From Mimachlamys varia (Eukaryota > Mollusca > Bivalvia > Pectinida > Pectinidae): a stretch of DNA of 64,000 nt. Shown piece after piece: positions 31,040 to 43,259 of this stretch. The DNA lies in the NCBI GenBank assembly GCA_947623455.1, contig OX392533.1, positions 30,130,229-30,194,228 of the forward strand. Direction: 5' to 3'. A program made the translations under genes and the position numbers. The first letter of the stretch is position 1; every line of letters begins with the position of its first letter. The notes under the pieces are model-generated. The model worked only from the letters and a program-made list of their open reading frames with translations, searched no databases and was not told the origin of the DNA.

Positions 31040-31745
31040 GTAAGACATGCATATCTTTTCAAGATATGCATTCAGAATGGACCGATGTTACAAACGTCAG
31101 GGATCTGTGCTAGGGCCCTCTACTGTTTGTGATATTTATCAACGATCTTCCAGAAATAGTAAACTCCAATATATACATGTTTGCCAATGACACCAAGATT
31201 TTTAAAACCATTATAAAAAAGGAGGATGAATGTAAACAGCAGCAGGATCTGGACATGATGAGCGCCTGGAGCAACACATCGCTTTTTAAAATGCATCCGC
31301 AAAAAATGCAAGGATATGCATATCGGACACGCACAACAAAATATGGAAATTAAAGAACAACTGTATCATACAAATTGCTAGGAAAAAACCTGATACAAAC
31401 AGAAAAGGAAAGTTGATATTGGCGCAACGGTAGATACAGTCTAACTAACGTTTGAAAACCATATTAGCGAGAAAGTTAATAAGGCTAACCAAATTTTTGG
31501 ACTTTTTGAAACTTCCAACAACATCATACAGATGGTTTAGAGGAGATCAAGTACAACGCTGAGAAGTACCAACACCTTTGAAATTAGAACTGTAAAAATA
31601 TAGAACAGTCTCCCAGAAGATGTTGTAACTGCTCAGAATATAAACATGCACTTTAAAAAATAGATTAGATGAAATATGGAAAACCCAGGACATTTTAAAT
31701 AATTATAAGGCAACCATAACTAGAAATGAACTTTAAAAACAAATT
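31040..31745 (+). pseudogene. LINE reverse-transcriptase remnant (CR1/Jockey-like)
   Basis: Reading across frames, the order is SEWTDVTN, QGSVLGP, then after a one-base shift near 31113 LLFVIFINDLPEIVNSNIYM, FANDTKIFKTI, DLDMMSAWSNTSLFKMHP, and later DIGATVDTV, LTFENHISEKVNKANQIFGL, RSTNTFEIRTVKIW and SLPEDVV. This is the RT palm through thumb of a CR1-type ORF2. The catalytic FADD box is FAND here, so the first catalytic aspartate has changed to asparagine. At least four stops or frameshifts follow, so the copy is dead. No 3' tail is evident. Confidence 0.88.
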
Positions 31746-32443
31746 GTAAAATACTAAGAGAGTTCAGTGTAGAGGAACTTATTCTGTTCCTGTACTGGAA
31801 AATAACTATAACTACTGTTTAAGTGTTTTTATTTATTGTCACCTAACTGTATACCTGGTATAGTGTATTTCTTAGGAAGTTGATATCTGGAGGGAAAGTC
31901 ATCTGTTTGTGGTAGTACGTCATCCAGATGATCCTTAGATAGGATCAACATTTCAATTAACATGACAAGTCCGTTGATTTATTAAAGTGTCACATTTTTA
32001 TTGTCTTTACATGATATATACCTTTGACAACCAGAGGATTTTGTAATTTTAAAATACGTATACCAAAAAAAATAAAAAAAATTGCTTACTCATCTTCAAG
32101 TTATCCTTAAAGTATTTTCTGATTGGTTTTAAAGCTAAATATTCATATTAAAAGAAGTCAAAAAAAAAAATAGAAATAAATTTGTCGAAAATTTATGTGT
32201 GTACACAAGCAAAATCTCTCCACCAAATGCACTAGTCTCAGAGCTTTTATATTTCAAAATAATCAGTGGATTGGAGATCCCATCGAGGCTTAAGTCCCTT
32301 CTTCTTTTCCAAGCATGACTTAACACCTTTTGTGTTCACAGACACAGTTTACTGTAGTTACACTCATGACCATCGATAACTTGCTTGAAAATGTCTCATC
32401 ATCATGACCCATTTCAAAATATCCCCTACTGTACTTCATATGA
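31746..32443. other. Non-coding DNA
   Basis: No recognised feature. A short A-rich stretch lies at 32160-32178. Confidence 0.35.
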
Positions 32444-32620
32444 TTAAGGCCCAATATCTTACTAGTATGTAGCTTCAGAAAAATTTTCATGATTCTGAAA
32501 AATTCTGAAAAAAATCTAGTTGATAATCATGCAAAAATAAGTCTAAAACGAAGTAAACCTGAGCAATAACTAACAAGAAACTCTTGACAGAAAAATCCAA
32601 AGAATTTAAAATAATTCAGA
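32444..32620 (-). mobile_element. TTAA-ended MITE family A, 3'-half copy (reverse)
   Basis: The sequence runs TTAAGGCCCAATATCTTA, then GAAAAATTCTGAAAAAAATC, GATAATCATGCAAAAATAAG and AACAAGAAACTCTTGACAGA, the reverse complement of the last 180 bp of the full elements. The other half is missing, and the next sequence is a LINE remnant. Confidence 0.75.
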
Positions 32621-32639
32621 TCATGATCTGCTGTACTGG

Positions 32640-32850
32640 CCTCAACCAACTTCAGGATTCAGGCAACTTCCTGCTGTTTGTCGCACAGGTGTGGCAGCAA
32701 CAATATTTTATGCAGTGGCTGCAAGCAATTGGTGCACAAGAAGTGCAGTGGACTCAAGCGCCTGACCTTGGACCCTATAGTTTTAGGTGCTCTAGATGTC
32801 GGGAAACTGCTCGCCCACTTGACGGTTGTCCGCATAAGACTATTAGTACT
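32640..32850 (+). pseudogene. LINE-derived PHD-like zinc-finger remnant
   Basis: One frame reads CGSNNILCSGCKQLVHKKCS and GLKRLTLDP. After a frameshift at about 32780 the next reads FRCSRCRETARPLDGCPHK. The Cys/His spacing (C-x4-C-x2-C, H-x3-C, C-x2-C) and the ARPLDG phrase are familiar from a widespread invertebrate LINE family that carries a PHD-like finger near its C-terminus. Two open frames overlap only because of the shift. Not a functional gene. Confidence 0.7.
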
Positions 32851-32889
32851 AAATTGTAAAAAAAAAACCGCAAAATGTGTTCTGTTTTC

Positions 32890-33185
32890 CTAAAGGTACA
32901 CAAAAACTAAATCATGCACAGAGTTGAACCATATTGTGTTATGTTTCCGAAGTTTGACAATAGCAAAAAGGGTGTACATATATATTGTATGTAGTTGAAC
33001 CATGTCGTTTCATATTTGCCCCAAGGTTAACAGTGACCAAATCATAAACAGAATTGAACCATGTCATGTTATATTTGCCCGAAGGTTAACAGTGACCAAA
33101 TCATAAACAGAATTGAACCATGTCATGTTATATTTGCGAAGGTAACAATAACAAGATCATGGACAGAAATTCAGCATTGAACCAA
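32890..33185. repeat. ~59-bp tandem repeat, about 4-5 copies
   Basis: The phrase GAACCATGTCATGTTATATT, then GAAGGTTAACAGTGACCAAA and TCATAAACAGAATT, is repeated. The two middle copies are nearly identical and the outer copies decayed. Confidence 0.85.
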
Positions 33186-33907
33186 TATGTCCTTATAATT
33201 AGTACATATATCTACCGTGCATAAAAGCCTTCATACATGTACATATGCAGTGAAGCATTGCACGTATGTCTGACACAGCGAAGCATTATTACACCATGTC
33301 TGACACTGCCATCCTATTGTGTTAACATTTATTGCACAGACATGCTGTTAATGTATACTACATTATTGTCTATATATAAATCATTATGGCATTTGTCCAC
33401 TCAGCCATGTAATTTACATCAGTATTGTAGTTGGTTTCTGTCAGTCTTGTCGTCTGTATATATATATGTGTCATTATCTTCATGAATATTATATATACAT
33501 GTAATGCGATCATTTGGTTTCTGCGAAGTGTATGCCACAGTATGGTTCAGTGGAAATTGCAGGTTAATTAGACTAATTTACATGTACTAACAAATAGTAA
33601 CAATGGTAAAGTGGTACTTTATATATTTTACAAGGTCATCTACGTGTAGTATATAGCTTGCTAATTAGTCCTCTAAAAGCCACTATACAGTAATGTAGGT
33701 ATTTTCACTCCATCCATGACTATCACTTGAGTCTCACAAATGTACTGACAGGTGCAGTACAAGCTTAGTACATGTCTGACATACCTCAATAAATACTCTT
33801 GTGATGGAATACCTGTATTTCAAATTTACTTCCAAGTACCCATTAGGATCAAGGTGTATTTCAACACATTACACACTGAAATTATACATCTTGTACTCTG
33901 TTACCTG
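33186..33907. other. Non-coding AT-rich DNA
   Basis: No recognised feature. Overlapping frames at 33237-33998 lack motifs. Confidence 0.35.
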
Positions 33908-34222
33908 TGTCAGGGGTCAATCTCGGCCTTTTTTACTACCGTTTATGGGTAGTTTCCCCTCAGAATTTTTTCCTTTCCCCCCCTCAGAATTGTGTTAAAT
34001 TTACTGAAATATTGTATTTTCCTTCGTTTTTGATGTCAATATCTACCCAAATCCTCCAGATTTGTTTTTTTCTGATTATACTTTGATGTTTTCAGTTGAA
34101 AATGTGCTTTAAAGTTTAAAAAGTGTTTCTTTGTAAAATTAAAAAATTCCCCTTTGAAAAGCTTATTTTTCCCCTTAAGTAAAAACGGGTAGTTTCCCCT
34201 TAATCCCAGATTAATCCCTGAT
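33908..34222. repeat. TIR element (~315 bp)
   Basis: The left end (GTCAGGGGTCAATCT, then GGGTAGTTTCCCCTCAG) and right end (GGGTAGTTTCCCCTTAATCC, then AGATTAATCCCTGAT) are inverted at the outermost 15 bp. The inner GGGTAGTTTCCCCT block is in direct orientation at both ends. The core is AT-rich with no ORF. Non-autonomous DNA element; superfamily unresolved. Confidence 0.6.
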
Positions 34223-35477
34223 TGTATATAGTTATACCATGTCCTGACCCTTTTTTCACTAGGCCCGTTTTGGTATGGCCAAGTATCCCATATACTGTAC
34301 TGTGTTACCTACATTACCTAACTTTGTGAGTCTGTCTCGTGTATCGGGTGGGTGAGTACTAATTGTAGACTGTAATTTCAATGCTCTTGTGCACATGTTC
34401 GGTTCGGTTACACCTATTAATTGCCTGTTGGTTTTTGTTACAAAAGTTATGGTAGGTTGATAGAAAACAGAAATGGATATACCCTGTATCAATACATGGA
34501 TGTGTGTAATTAAAGTATTTACGTTTTGGAAAGAAATATTCTGTATAGATATTTTCACTGTACATTTATGTGTTAACAGTTAGTTTTCCAGTGAATGCTA
34601 TATATAATTATATAAGAGAATGGTGCAGCTAGTGTAAATCTATAATATTTGACTCCAAAACAAAGTTTGTTTCTTGTATATTGTAGATAAACAGATTCTT
34701 AATAAGATAAAAACCTGCTGAAGTTTCTGTAAAACATTCTTATTTTTATGAGTCTTTGAAAGAAGTAAAGAACTCAGTTTATAAAGATATCATCCTGGAT
34801 TCATACTTGCCAAGCTATTGTAAAAACTGTAAGGACTATATTCAACTCAATAAGTGCCCATTTCCCTATAAGCCCCCCCCCCCCCCCCCTGTTCTTTCCT
34901 TTGTGACATTTCGAGACACCATTAGAAATGTTCTTGTTCTTGCCAGTAAAGTAGTTATATGTAGAATTTACTGATGAAATACCAGTACATATAATTCCAG
35001 ATTTTTTCCATTTCAATTTTCACATTTCCCAGATGTCCTCCTGTTGATTTTGCTAACTAGTTCAATTAATTTCTGCCACCTAAGTGACATTGTTCAGGTT
35101 TTGACTGAGACTCGGGGTGATCAACCTGTAAATAGAAACAAAGGCTGTCGTAGAATGTTATCTGCTGATGCAATCACAAATGAAGTCTTGTAGAATGTTA
35201 TCTGCTGATGCAGTCACAAATGAAGTCTTGTAGAATGAGAAACCACTTTATTGACCTAGAATTGAACAAGAATTGATTATTCAACTTCATGTCTAGATCT
35301 TTACCCCATAGAAAAATTCTCCCACTACAAGGCAAATTGTCTAGGGGAGAATTTTAAAAACATCTTGGAATGACGTTGCCTGCTCATTCTTGCACCAAGA
35401 GCCGCTATTGGGTCAAACGTTGTTGATATTTGTGACAGATATTTACATAAAAATACTCAATTACAAACAAAAATGTA
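34223..35477. other. Non-coding DNA with a C17 tract and a small duplication
   Basis: A pure C-tract of 17 lies at 34873-34889. A 41 bp direct duplication (TAGAATGTTATCTGCTGATG and CACAAATGAAGTCTTG) spans 35152-35236. No gene recognised. Confidence 0.6.
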
Positions 35478-35568
35478 AACCCATTCACCCCAAAAGACCT
35501 ATTTGAACTCTTCCATTTTAAAGGTTGGAATAGTCTATTATGAAATGTCAGGGTTTATGAAAGATGAA
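35478..35568 (+). mobile_element. 91-bp MITE family B, copy 1
   Basis: Matches the family by CCATTCACCCCAAAAGACCT, TTGAACTCTTCCATTTTAAA and GGTTGGAATAGTCTATTATG, but the terminal TTAA and the right TIR are eroded. Confidence 0.65.
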
Positions 35569-36294
35569 TGGATGTTCTTGGATGAGTCAACATGTTGTTC
35601 ACTGTATTCACCTGATCCTGATTTACTGTGAGATGGGGATTTACAGTCAGCACCCAATAATTTTGAACATTCATTTGAGTGCAGGATTTAAATCTGCATT
35701 TGGAATTATTGTGAGCATTCATTAAAGATTTCATTTCAGCAAAAACTACCATAACTTAAGTATGCTTATATAATATCATGCACCCTCAAGACGACCACAT
35801 GACCCATATCTCTCGATGATAAAGCTGCAGAGTGATCTCCCTTCCCCTTCCTTTTATGGCATTCATTATATGTATGCAGAAGGAGATTTAAGATTTCTTA
35901 TAGCTTCAAAGGAATGATATGTGATATGTGGTTACTAATAAGCTGTAAGACTAATGTGACTTTCAAGGACCAAAGTGCTTTTATTCCATGAGGTCAGGAT
36001 CAATATTATCCTTTTACCATAACAGAAATAAACATTGATTTCATACTTTTAAAACTCTGTTATGCCATGGCTTAGAATAGTATCAATTTTAAATAATTTG
36101 TGGCCATTAAATTTTGTTGCTTGAAATTGGATTGAAATTAGAAATATTTGCAAATTGCTATTTTCATCTATTTTTGTAATTAGTAAAACGATATTAGGTG
36201 GTAAGTTGTTTACAGATTGTTCGGGTTTGCCTTGATGTAATTTGTACTTGTATGGATATTATGGCTATATTTGAAGTATTTTAATAGCAATACT

Positions 36295-36742
36295 CAGAGG
36301 TAGAATTTGACTTTTATAGCAACTCACGTTTTGTGGCGATTGGGTTAAATTTTAACTCGCCAAATTAGAAACTTGTTTGCAATTTCGAAGTGGATAATAA
36401 AGCACTACGATGCATTTTGAATCAGTCTAACTTACAATTTCGATAAAAAAATTGTCTTAACTTTGTCAAGGTGTAAAATGTAAAATAATATAATTGTATG
36501 CAAATGTAATTGTGATCAATTACAAATAACCTTTTGAGACATTGCACTATTTGTGTGTGTATGTGTGATTTCGTTTCACAATTCGTTTTTTATTTTCAAT
36601 AATGTTTTCTGACATGTGTTCAGATTGGAATAATATATACACCTTTCAACTTGCATTATACCAACTCGCCGAAAAATGTTCTACACACAATTTCAGAAAT
36701 CAACTCACATTTAGCGAGAGTGTGAGTGTTAATTAAAACACT
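36295..36742. mobile_element. CAGGG-ended MITE family C, copy 1 (~450 bp)
   Basis: Starts CAGAGGTAGAATTTGAC and ends GTGTTAATTAAAACACTG. Family words include AACTCGCCAAATTAGAAACT, GATGCATTTTGAATCAGTCT and TTTTCTGACATGTGTTCAGA. Full relatives are at 39007-39455 and 52042-52427. The ends are inverted (left CAGGGGTAGAATTTAA; right TTAAATTCAAACCCTG in better copies). No ORF. Confidence 0.75.
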
Positions 36743-39006
36743 GAATATCTTCGAAGTTCAAAAAATCATATTAAAATGGTTTGATTTATTGTCTATGCAT
36801 TTGCGCTTCCAGAAATTATCTGCTCCTTAATATTTTTTCTGTTTACATCAATGCCAACTTAGGTCATGCATTGTAGGTTTAAGATATACTCTCATTTCCC
36901 TCTTACTTTTGAAGATAACTTTGTTGATGACCTAAGTTTGTCCCAGTATCCGACTAGGTATACAATGACATGTAACACACAGTGATTGGTTGAGAACTTT
37001 ATCAAGCTACAAGCTTAAGTGTATACATCTGATTGGTATATGTATAAGTGGGAGAGTTTTTGAACAAAACTTCCTGATGTAGAAGGAAGTTTGCTTGTAA
37101 CTGTATCTAGCTTAGCAACAATTCAAAAGGCACGGGCACGTAAACCCCCGGGGATACATGTTAATCAGGATATTGTAAATTGGATACAATCACCACCCTC
37201 TTTAATCAGGATCTTGACCTTTGATACAAACACAATTGTATGACGTTAACAAATTACAGTCTATGATTGACGTCTTAAACGCTGTCAAAATGTTAGTATA
37301 CTAACATTGAAGATAAAATTTAATGATAACATGAAAAAAAAACCCAGAAAAAGACATTCAAGCTATAAATTCTCCAAGTGCAATGGGCTTTTTGATGTAC
37401 GTGTACATGTATACATGAATAACATAGAAACTCAATTTTCAGTGGCGAAGAAAGAAAAGTTTTGATTCTCAATTGCCCTGACCTGGCTCGAACTCATGAT
37501 TTATAGCATCAAATCACCACTTGCCAGAAATACCTAGGCCAACTCAATATCCGGGAAAAAAATGTTTTGATGTCGCAATCATTGACTTTCTGGTATTCTG
37601 ACATGATCATTGTGGCAAATTGTCTATATCGACAATGATTTGAAAACCTGGATCACTATGTATAAATGGATACGAATTGTACAAATATTACATTATAAGT
37701 ATATTAAACACAGTACAATTATGACGGGAACTGTTTAGTTCTTATGATATAATGACAAATTTCTTGACATGGATTAACTTCACGCTGTATAGGTATGCTA
37801 AATGTTACAGAAACTAAAATTCGAAATCGGAAAAGTAATATTTTGATCACACTGAGCTTAGATTTCTAAATAAGCTTTAAAATTTCACTTTTGGGAATAT
37901 TTTCACAAGATTGCTGTATTCCAGAAGGAAAGCAAAATTAATTCTGACTAAGATTGGGTCCCTGTAAAGGTACAGTGCATTAAGTTAATGGCTGCCTGGA
38001 AAAAAATGATAGTTCAACTTACAAAATGAATGATCTTTTGTATACCTGTCTACATCCTCAGCAAGCTAAACAGGATACATGCTGTATATACTTTTTCCCT
38101 TTAACAGCAGGAAAAAAAAAATAATCCTATCCGATATCTCTTTAATCTTGAGTTCCTTGGGTAGCACAGTTCATAAAACCAAGGTCAGAGAAATTTATTT
38201 TCAGGAAATCTTAAGACACTGCCTCTTGTAGGAATGACATTTCAGTTTTGTGCCAGGACTGTACCTCCTGGAAACATTGATGGAGATGAATGGCCCCAGC
38301 TTTCCTGGAGAGGTAGAAGTAATGGCCGATATTTCATAGGAAAATTGATCATTATTTCACTGTAATATTACAGTGAAACCTACACATATATTTATATCAC
38401 ATACATGTACAAGCATTGAAGACCAAATTTGTCTTTTTGATTTAGTCGGATGTACTGTGTTCAACTTCTGGTATGTCATAATATAATAAATGTACAAACA
38501 GGAGAAGTTTGTAAATGGAAGCAAATATATGTGAAACCACGTAGGTTTTATCAGACTGAGGTGATAGATGAGTAAATAACAAACAAAATAAAAATCTGAA
38601 CACAAGATGCTTTCAGTTAGTATACAAATGTATCTGTATTGAGGGTAATAAGTGAAGTGTAGGGGCAGGGGGGGGGAGGGATGGGGGTGGAGGGGATCAT
38701 TGTCTGGTGATTGTATGGGGGTCTCTGATCAAACACCATTTAGATGATTATCTAGGTGAATATTGATTGGATGTTACCACATATATTGTGATGCCGACTT
38801 GTAATTTTAGCTACTGTCAAGTTGACTTACATATTAAATGTCCACTGGTGGGCATGATACACTTTGCACACGGTCCTTAAGATTCTGGGCGGCATAAAAC
38901 CAGGGTAGATACATGTAGACTGTACCGTTAGTGACAGGGCAGAGCGAAACTGACCAGGGGGAGAGACTGACCGATAACAACAAACTCCTGGAGGAACCTG
39001 TAAATT
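36743..39006. other. Non-coding DNA with a possible SINE head and a G-rich tract
   Basis: The minus strand at about 37463-37555 contains GAGTTGGCCTAGGTATTTCT and a B-box-like CATGAGTTCGAGCC, consistent with a decayed tRNA-derived SINE head. A G-rich tract lies at 38661-38697. No gene recognised. Confidence 0.4.
38661..38697 (+). other. G-rich tract with quadruplex potential
   Basis: Five or more G-runs of 3-9 bases occur within 37 bp (GGGGCAGGGGGGGGAGGGA, then GGGGGTGGAGGGG). This fits the usual four-run rule for intramolecular G-quadruplexes. Observed directly; in vivo relevance unknown. Confidence 0.6.
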
Positions 39007-39455
39007 CAGGGGTAGAATTTAAACTTTTTTAGCAACTCGCATTTTGTGTTGAGTGGGTTAAATTTTAACTCACCAAATTAGAAACTTGCTTGCAATTTTG
39101 AAGTCCATGGATAATAAAAGCACTATGATGCATTCTGAATCAGTCTTACTTACAATTTAGTTCAGAAATTTGACTTAACTTTGTCAAGGAGTAAAATGTA
39201 AAATATAACTAGTGTTATCGTGATCAAATAACCTTTTAATACATTGCATTTCGAGATCTACATGTGTGGTTTCGTTTCACGATCTTTTTATACTTACGAT
39301 GACATTTTCTGACATGTGTACAGATTTTGAAAAATGTATACACCTTTCAACAGGCATTATACCTCCTCGCCAAAAAATGCAAGTACAATAATAAATTTTC
39401 TACTTGCAATTTCAGAAATCAACTTGCACTTGGCGAGTGTTAAATTCAAACCCTG
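39007..39455. mobile_element. CAGGG-ended MITE family C, copy 2
   Basis: Starts CAGGGGTAGAATTTAAAC and ends TGTTAAATTCAAACCCTG, a clear inverted pair. The interior is co-linear with copy 1, including TAGAAACTTGCTTGCAATTT and AAAAATGCAAGTACAATAA. Target-site duplication not resolved. Confidence 0.8.
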
Positions 39456-41221
39456 AACTTAACAACAATTTAACCTACAAAACCTGGTTTCTCACAGTTT
39501 TGGTATGAAAGATGACAAATATTCAAGATAATTTTAGTGTTTGACAGTTCAGGAGTTACATAATATCTAAAAGTCAAGGTAGACTTGTTACACCAGAGAC
39601 CGTCTACAAGGCTCTGAATACATAAGTATTTCATAATTTAGATAATTTCCACAATTGAGGTAATATGAAATGATGAAAGGTTAAAAATGCAGATTTATTC
39701 TAATATTTCCTAAAAACTACAGCTTTATAAAGACTGCCATTGGCTGTGATTAAATTTACATGTTCTAGTATTGAGGACGTCTTATAATAACTGACTGTTG
39801 ATTCTATGTTTGGGAGATCTAAACTTGCTGATAGAAGTTAAAATATTTGTTTTCCTGTATACGTAGAGCATGTGGTGTTTACCTTGTTATCACCTGTGTA
39901 ATCTGAAATATTTGAAAGTTGAGAGAACTTTTAACAGAGTCAAGTGTAAAGATATGGTGTCAGACATGTTCGTAGTTGGTTAACATAATAAAAAAAATGT
40001 AGAAGCTCTGAATTTGTGATTATGATTGAATCGTAATACGTGCTTCAATGTTTTCAAAAATTAATTATAAAAATCAGCATTTACAACAATCTAACACTTA
40101 AAGACTTAGAATGATGGACAATCTGTCCAATCCAACACATGGAGTGATGGACGTCCAATGCAACACAGCCTGGGATCGTGACCTAAGAAATGTCTATAGC
40201 TATATATACCAAACTTGAGTAAAATTGCCCCTAAAAGGACTAGAAGAAACTCTGGTTATTCTGAAGTATGTCATCATTAATTGGGGATGACATTTTATGG
40301 ATAGTGCATATTAAATCCTTACATGTGTAAATATGCTCTAAACACTTGTAGATATGTAGCATATCACAAAATTTCAAGTCCCTGAGAGCTTATAAAAATG
40401 TATGCATATTTGTTTCAATTATTTTTGAAATGTATGCATATTTGTTTCAAATATTTTTGATCAACTATTCTTTGGGAATAAGTACATACATGTATAGTAT
40501 GTTCTTTTGTGTGTAAATTGTATATACTGGTGTATAAAATGTGAAATTTGGATAGAACTCAACTTTAATTTTATCTTGAATCTGCAATGTTGCCGTAATA
40601 TAAATATAATTACTAATATTATATGCTACTTCATGTAATTATTAATTGTTAGGAAATATGCAGTAAGAGTCAATGTCAATTATAATTATATATATGGGGG
40701 ATAATTAGTCACCATCAGAAATGCTAACGGTCTATGAAAGTAAATGTGTTTCAAATTATAAAGGATAACACAACGTAATTTTGAGGACCTGCAGGGGCCT
40801 GATTTGTGAGAAATTTCTCATGCCTGTGTATCTTCATTTAAAACTGGCTGTAGTGTTGAGATGGAGACTATAGCTAATGCAAAAATATGTGGAGGCAGGG
40901 AGTTTAAATGCAATGGAAACAGACTGTTAAATAAGAAATACTTCAGCAGGCCTTTATTGAAAGTATGAATTGTTGTATCATCACTTCTAAAAATCTATCA
41001 TTGTTCAAATAAAGTGGGTTTTAGGCTCCCGACAGGCACCATATCACTGCTGTGTGTGTTTTAGTATGTATGGACTTGTGATTCATGAAATAGTTTGTTT
41101 TCGGACACTTCCACCAAGATCAATTCTACTTGCTGCATTATTATACTCGAGACACTGGGAATTTGGCATCTTATGTTGAATTTGCTTTTACATGTATATA
41201 ATTTTTTTTTGCAATTTTCAG
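39456..41221. other. Non-coding AT-rich DNA
   Basis: A 33 bp direct duplication (AAATGTATGCATATTTGTTT then CAA...ATTTTTGA) spans about 40396-40462. No other feature recognised. Confidence 0.4.
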
Positions 41222-41304
41222 GGTATGACATTGCGAACCAGAAAAGTTGTGGCAGAAGATTCTTCGTAACTTTGGAGATTACAACAAATGTGTAAAGACA
41301 CAAG
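41222..41304 (+). other. Candidate non-coding (UTR or lncRNA) exon
   Basis: This 83 bp interval is preceded by a strong polypyrimidine tract and acceptor (TTTTTTTTTGCAATTTTCAG ending at 41221) and followed by a good donor (ACAAG|GTAAGAT, GT at 41305-41306). All three plus frames contain a stop inside it (TGA, TAA, TAA), so it cannot be an internal coding exon. It could be a 5' UTR exon or part of a non-coding RNA. It is less AT-rich than its flanks. Splice signals of this quality arise by chance, so this is a lead only. Confidence 0.25.
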
Positions 41305-41559
41305 GTAAGATTTATTGTTAAGGTCCATTTCTACAATGTGCAAAATGAAAATTTTAATAATCGGTAGCAGGAGTTACTGCTATCGGCACTTGAGGTTATA
41401 TTACTGGCATACATATCTGATTATTTTAGTCAATGTTTTGTAGGAGAGAGTACCTAATATATATTCTTTTGCAGAGACATATCTTCATGCAAGTGTTGTT
41501 TTTTTTTTAAATGAACGTTTTGCATTTAATTAAAACCATTTTTAACTCCTAAGGAATTC

Positions 41560-41860
41560 TAGATCTAAAGAAGTTTAATTTCATAGAGAAAGTTTGATGT
41601 CCTGAAGAAAGTTTAATGTCATAGATAATCTTGTTTTGTGTGAACTTTGGTGTCATGGAAAAAGTGTAATGTCTTGGTCAAAATTACGTGTCATCAACAA
41701 AGCTGAACACGAGTGTCATGCACAAAATTAAGTGTCTCTGAAAAATTCCAGTTAAAGTGTCGTGGAGAAAGGTTATATGTCATGGGTCAATCTTTGTGTT
41801 AATCACAAAGATACCTGTTACGGACAATGATTGGTGTCCTGACAAAATCAGTGTTATAAT
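41560..41860. repeat. Degenerate short tandem repeat
   Basis: Recurrent GTGTCATGGAGAAAG-like phrases (AGTTTAATTTCATAGAGAAA, TTTGGTGTCATGGAAAAA, AAGTGTCGTGGAGAAAG) occur at intervals of roughly 25-35 bp. Old and strongly diverged. It ends where the Tigger-like element starts. Confidence 0.45.
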
Positions 41861-41862
41861 TA

Positions 41863-43259
41863 CAGTCAAACCTGCTCTAACGACCGCCTGTCTATAACGA
41901 CTGCCTCTCTATAACGACCGATTTTCAGATTCCCCGTGAGATTTCACTATATAACGACCATCTGTATAACGACCACCTGTCTAATGTGGCTAACGACCGG
42001 TAATTTTGGACCGACGGTCGCTAGTTCGCTTTCTATAACGACCGATTTTCAGTTTCCCCGTGAGATTTCATTATATAACGACCACCAGTCTAATGTGGCT
42101 AACGACTGGTAATTTTGGACCGACGGTCGCTAGTTCGCTTCCTATAACGACCGATTTCCGGTGAACATATTTTGATCTCACATTTGGCTGTCAGCCGTTC
42201 CGGTAACCCGTCGCACATGTACAGCTCCGTACAAAATGTCCGGTATTTGCGTACATGATTCACTAGTAGAAAATACTATAAATATTGAAAATATGAGTTG
42301 TAAAACACATTGACTGAAGATATTATTATTTTATGACAAGTGAAAACTTTCCGGTGAGCCCATCACTTCTGCATCAGTTTTCGACAATATCCTGCATTTT
42401 GATTGGCTACTGATAGCGACGATCTAGGTTATTTCCTAACCTGAATAACGCGTAGTGCTTTCCGGTATGAGTGTAGTCACATGATACGATTGAACAGCGT
42501 TGCATCATTCGTGTTCACGTTTATGCAGGCCTGTTCGCGACCCGTGTGTTAGGCCGTAATCGTCAGAATTACCGTCAACCCAGTACACTGCCGACTCTAT
42601 CGATGTCAAGACGCACAGAGACTCCCAAATTGTTTATTTTATAGAAAACGTGGAAGATTAAGTCTTATGTAAGATTTAATTGAATAATTTATGAATGATA
42701 TTGCCGTGAAAACATCGTTTATTTCAATTATCAGTATTAGACCTGTGCCTTCGCTGGTGTCAACAGATCTTCATCGTAACTCGCGCGAGATGTCAATCAA
42801 TGTCAAGCCTAATTAACGAGGCATTGTGTTATGTTTTCAAAGTTTCCTACTCAAAGGTGTTTGTTTTATTAACCTTAAATGCCGACTTACCTGGTTGGTA
42901 CTATCATTCCGACTTGACGTATTTTTTTAGAAAAAGAACAACAAACTCAACCAAGAATTCACAAATGTAATAAAATGAACATGAATATTATTGAATAGGG
43001 CATTCATCATACCATTTTAAGATGTTTTAAAATAATATAGATTTAAACCTAAAAATGATATTATAAGAATATGTTTCAAAACAAAAAGTTTGACTTCTGA
43101 AATTGTTATACTGAATGCCCTATTTAATGACAAGTCATTTATGACATTTTCAATTAAAGTGGTTGGTCCAAAAATCTCGACCTGTCTATAAAGGCAACCT
43201 GTCTATAGTGACCGTTTTTCTGTCTCCCCTTGAGCGGTCTTTATAGACAGGTTTGACTG
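41863..43259. mobile_element. Tigger/pogo-like non-autonomous DNA element (1,397 bp)
   Basis: The left end CAGTCAAACCTGCTCTAACG and the right end TTTATAGACAGGTTTGACTG are inverted. Both are flanked by TA (41861-41862 and 43260-43261), the Tc1/mariner-pogo target duplication. CAGTCAAACC with ATAACGACC words is the known look of Tigger/pogo TIRs. A 124 bp tandem duplication of the subterminal region (ATAACGACCGATTTTCAG at about 41911 and 42035) is present. The interior has no transposase frame, so this is a deletion derivative. The 42180-42620 part is CpG-containing and unlike the flanks. Confidence 0.8.
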
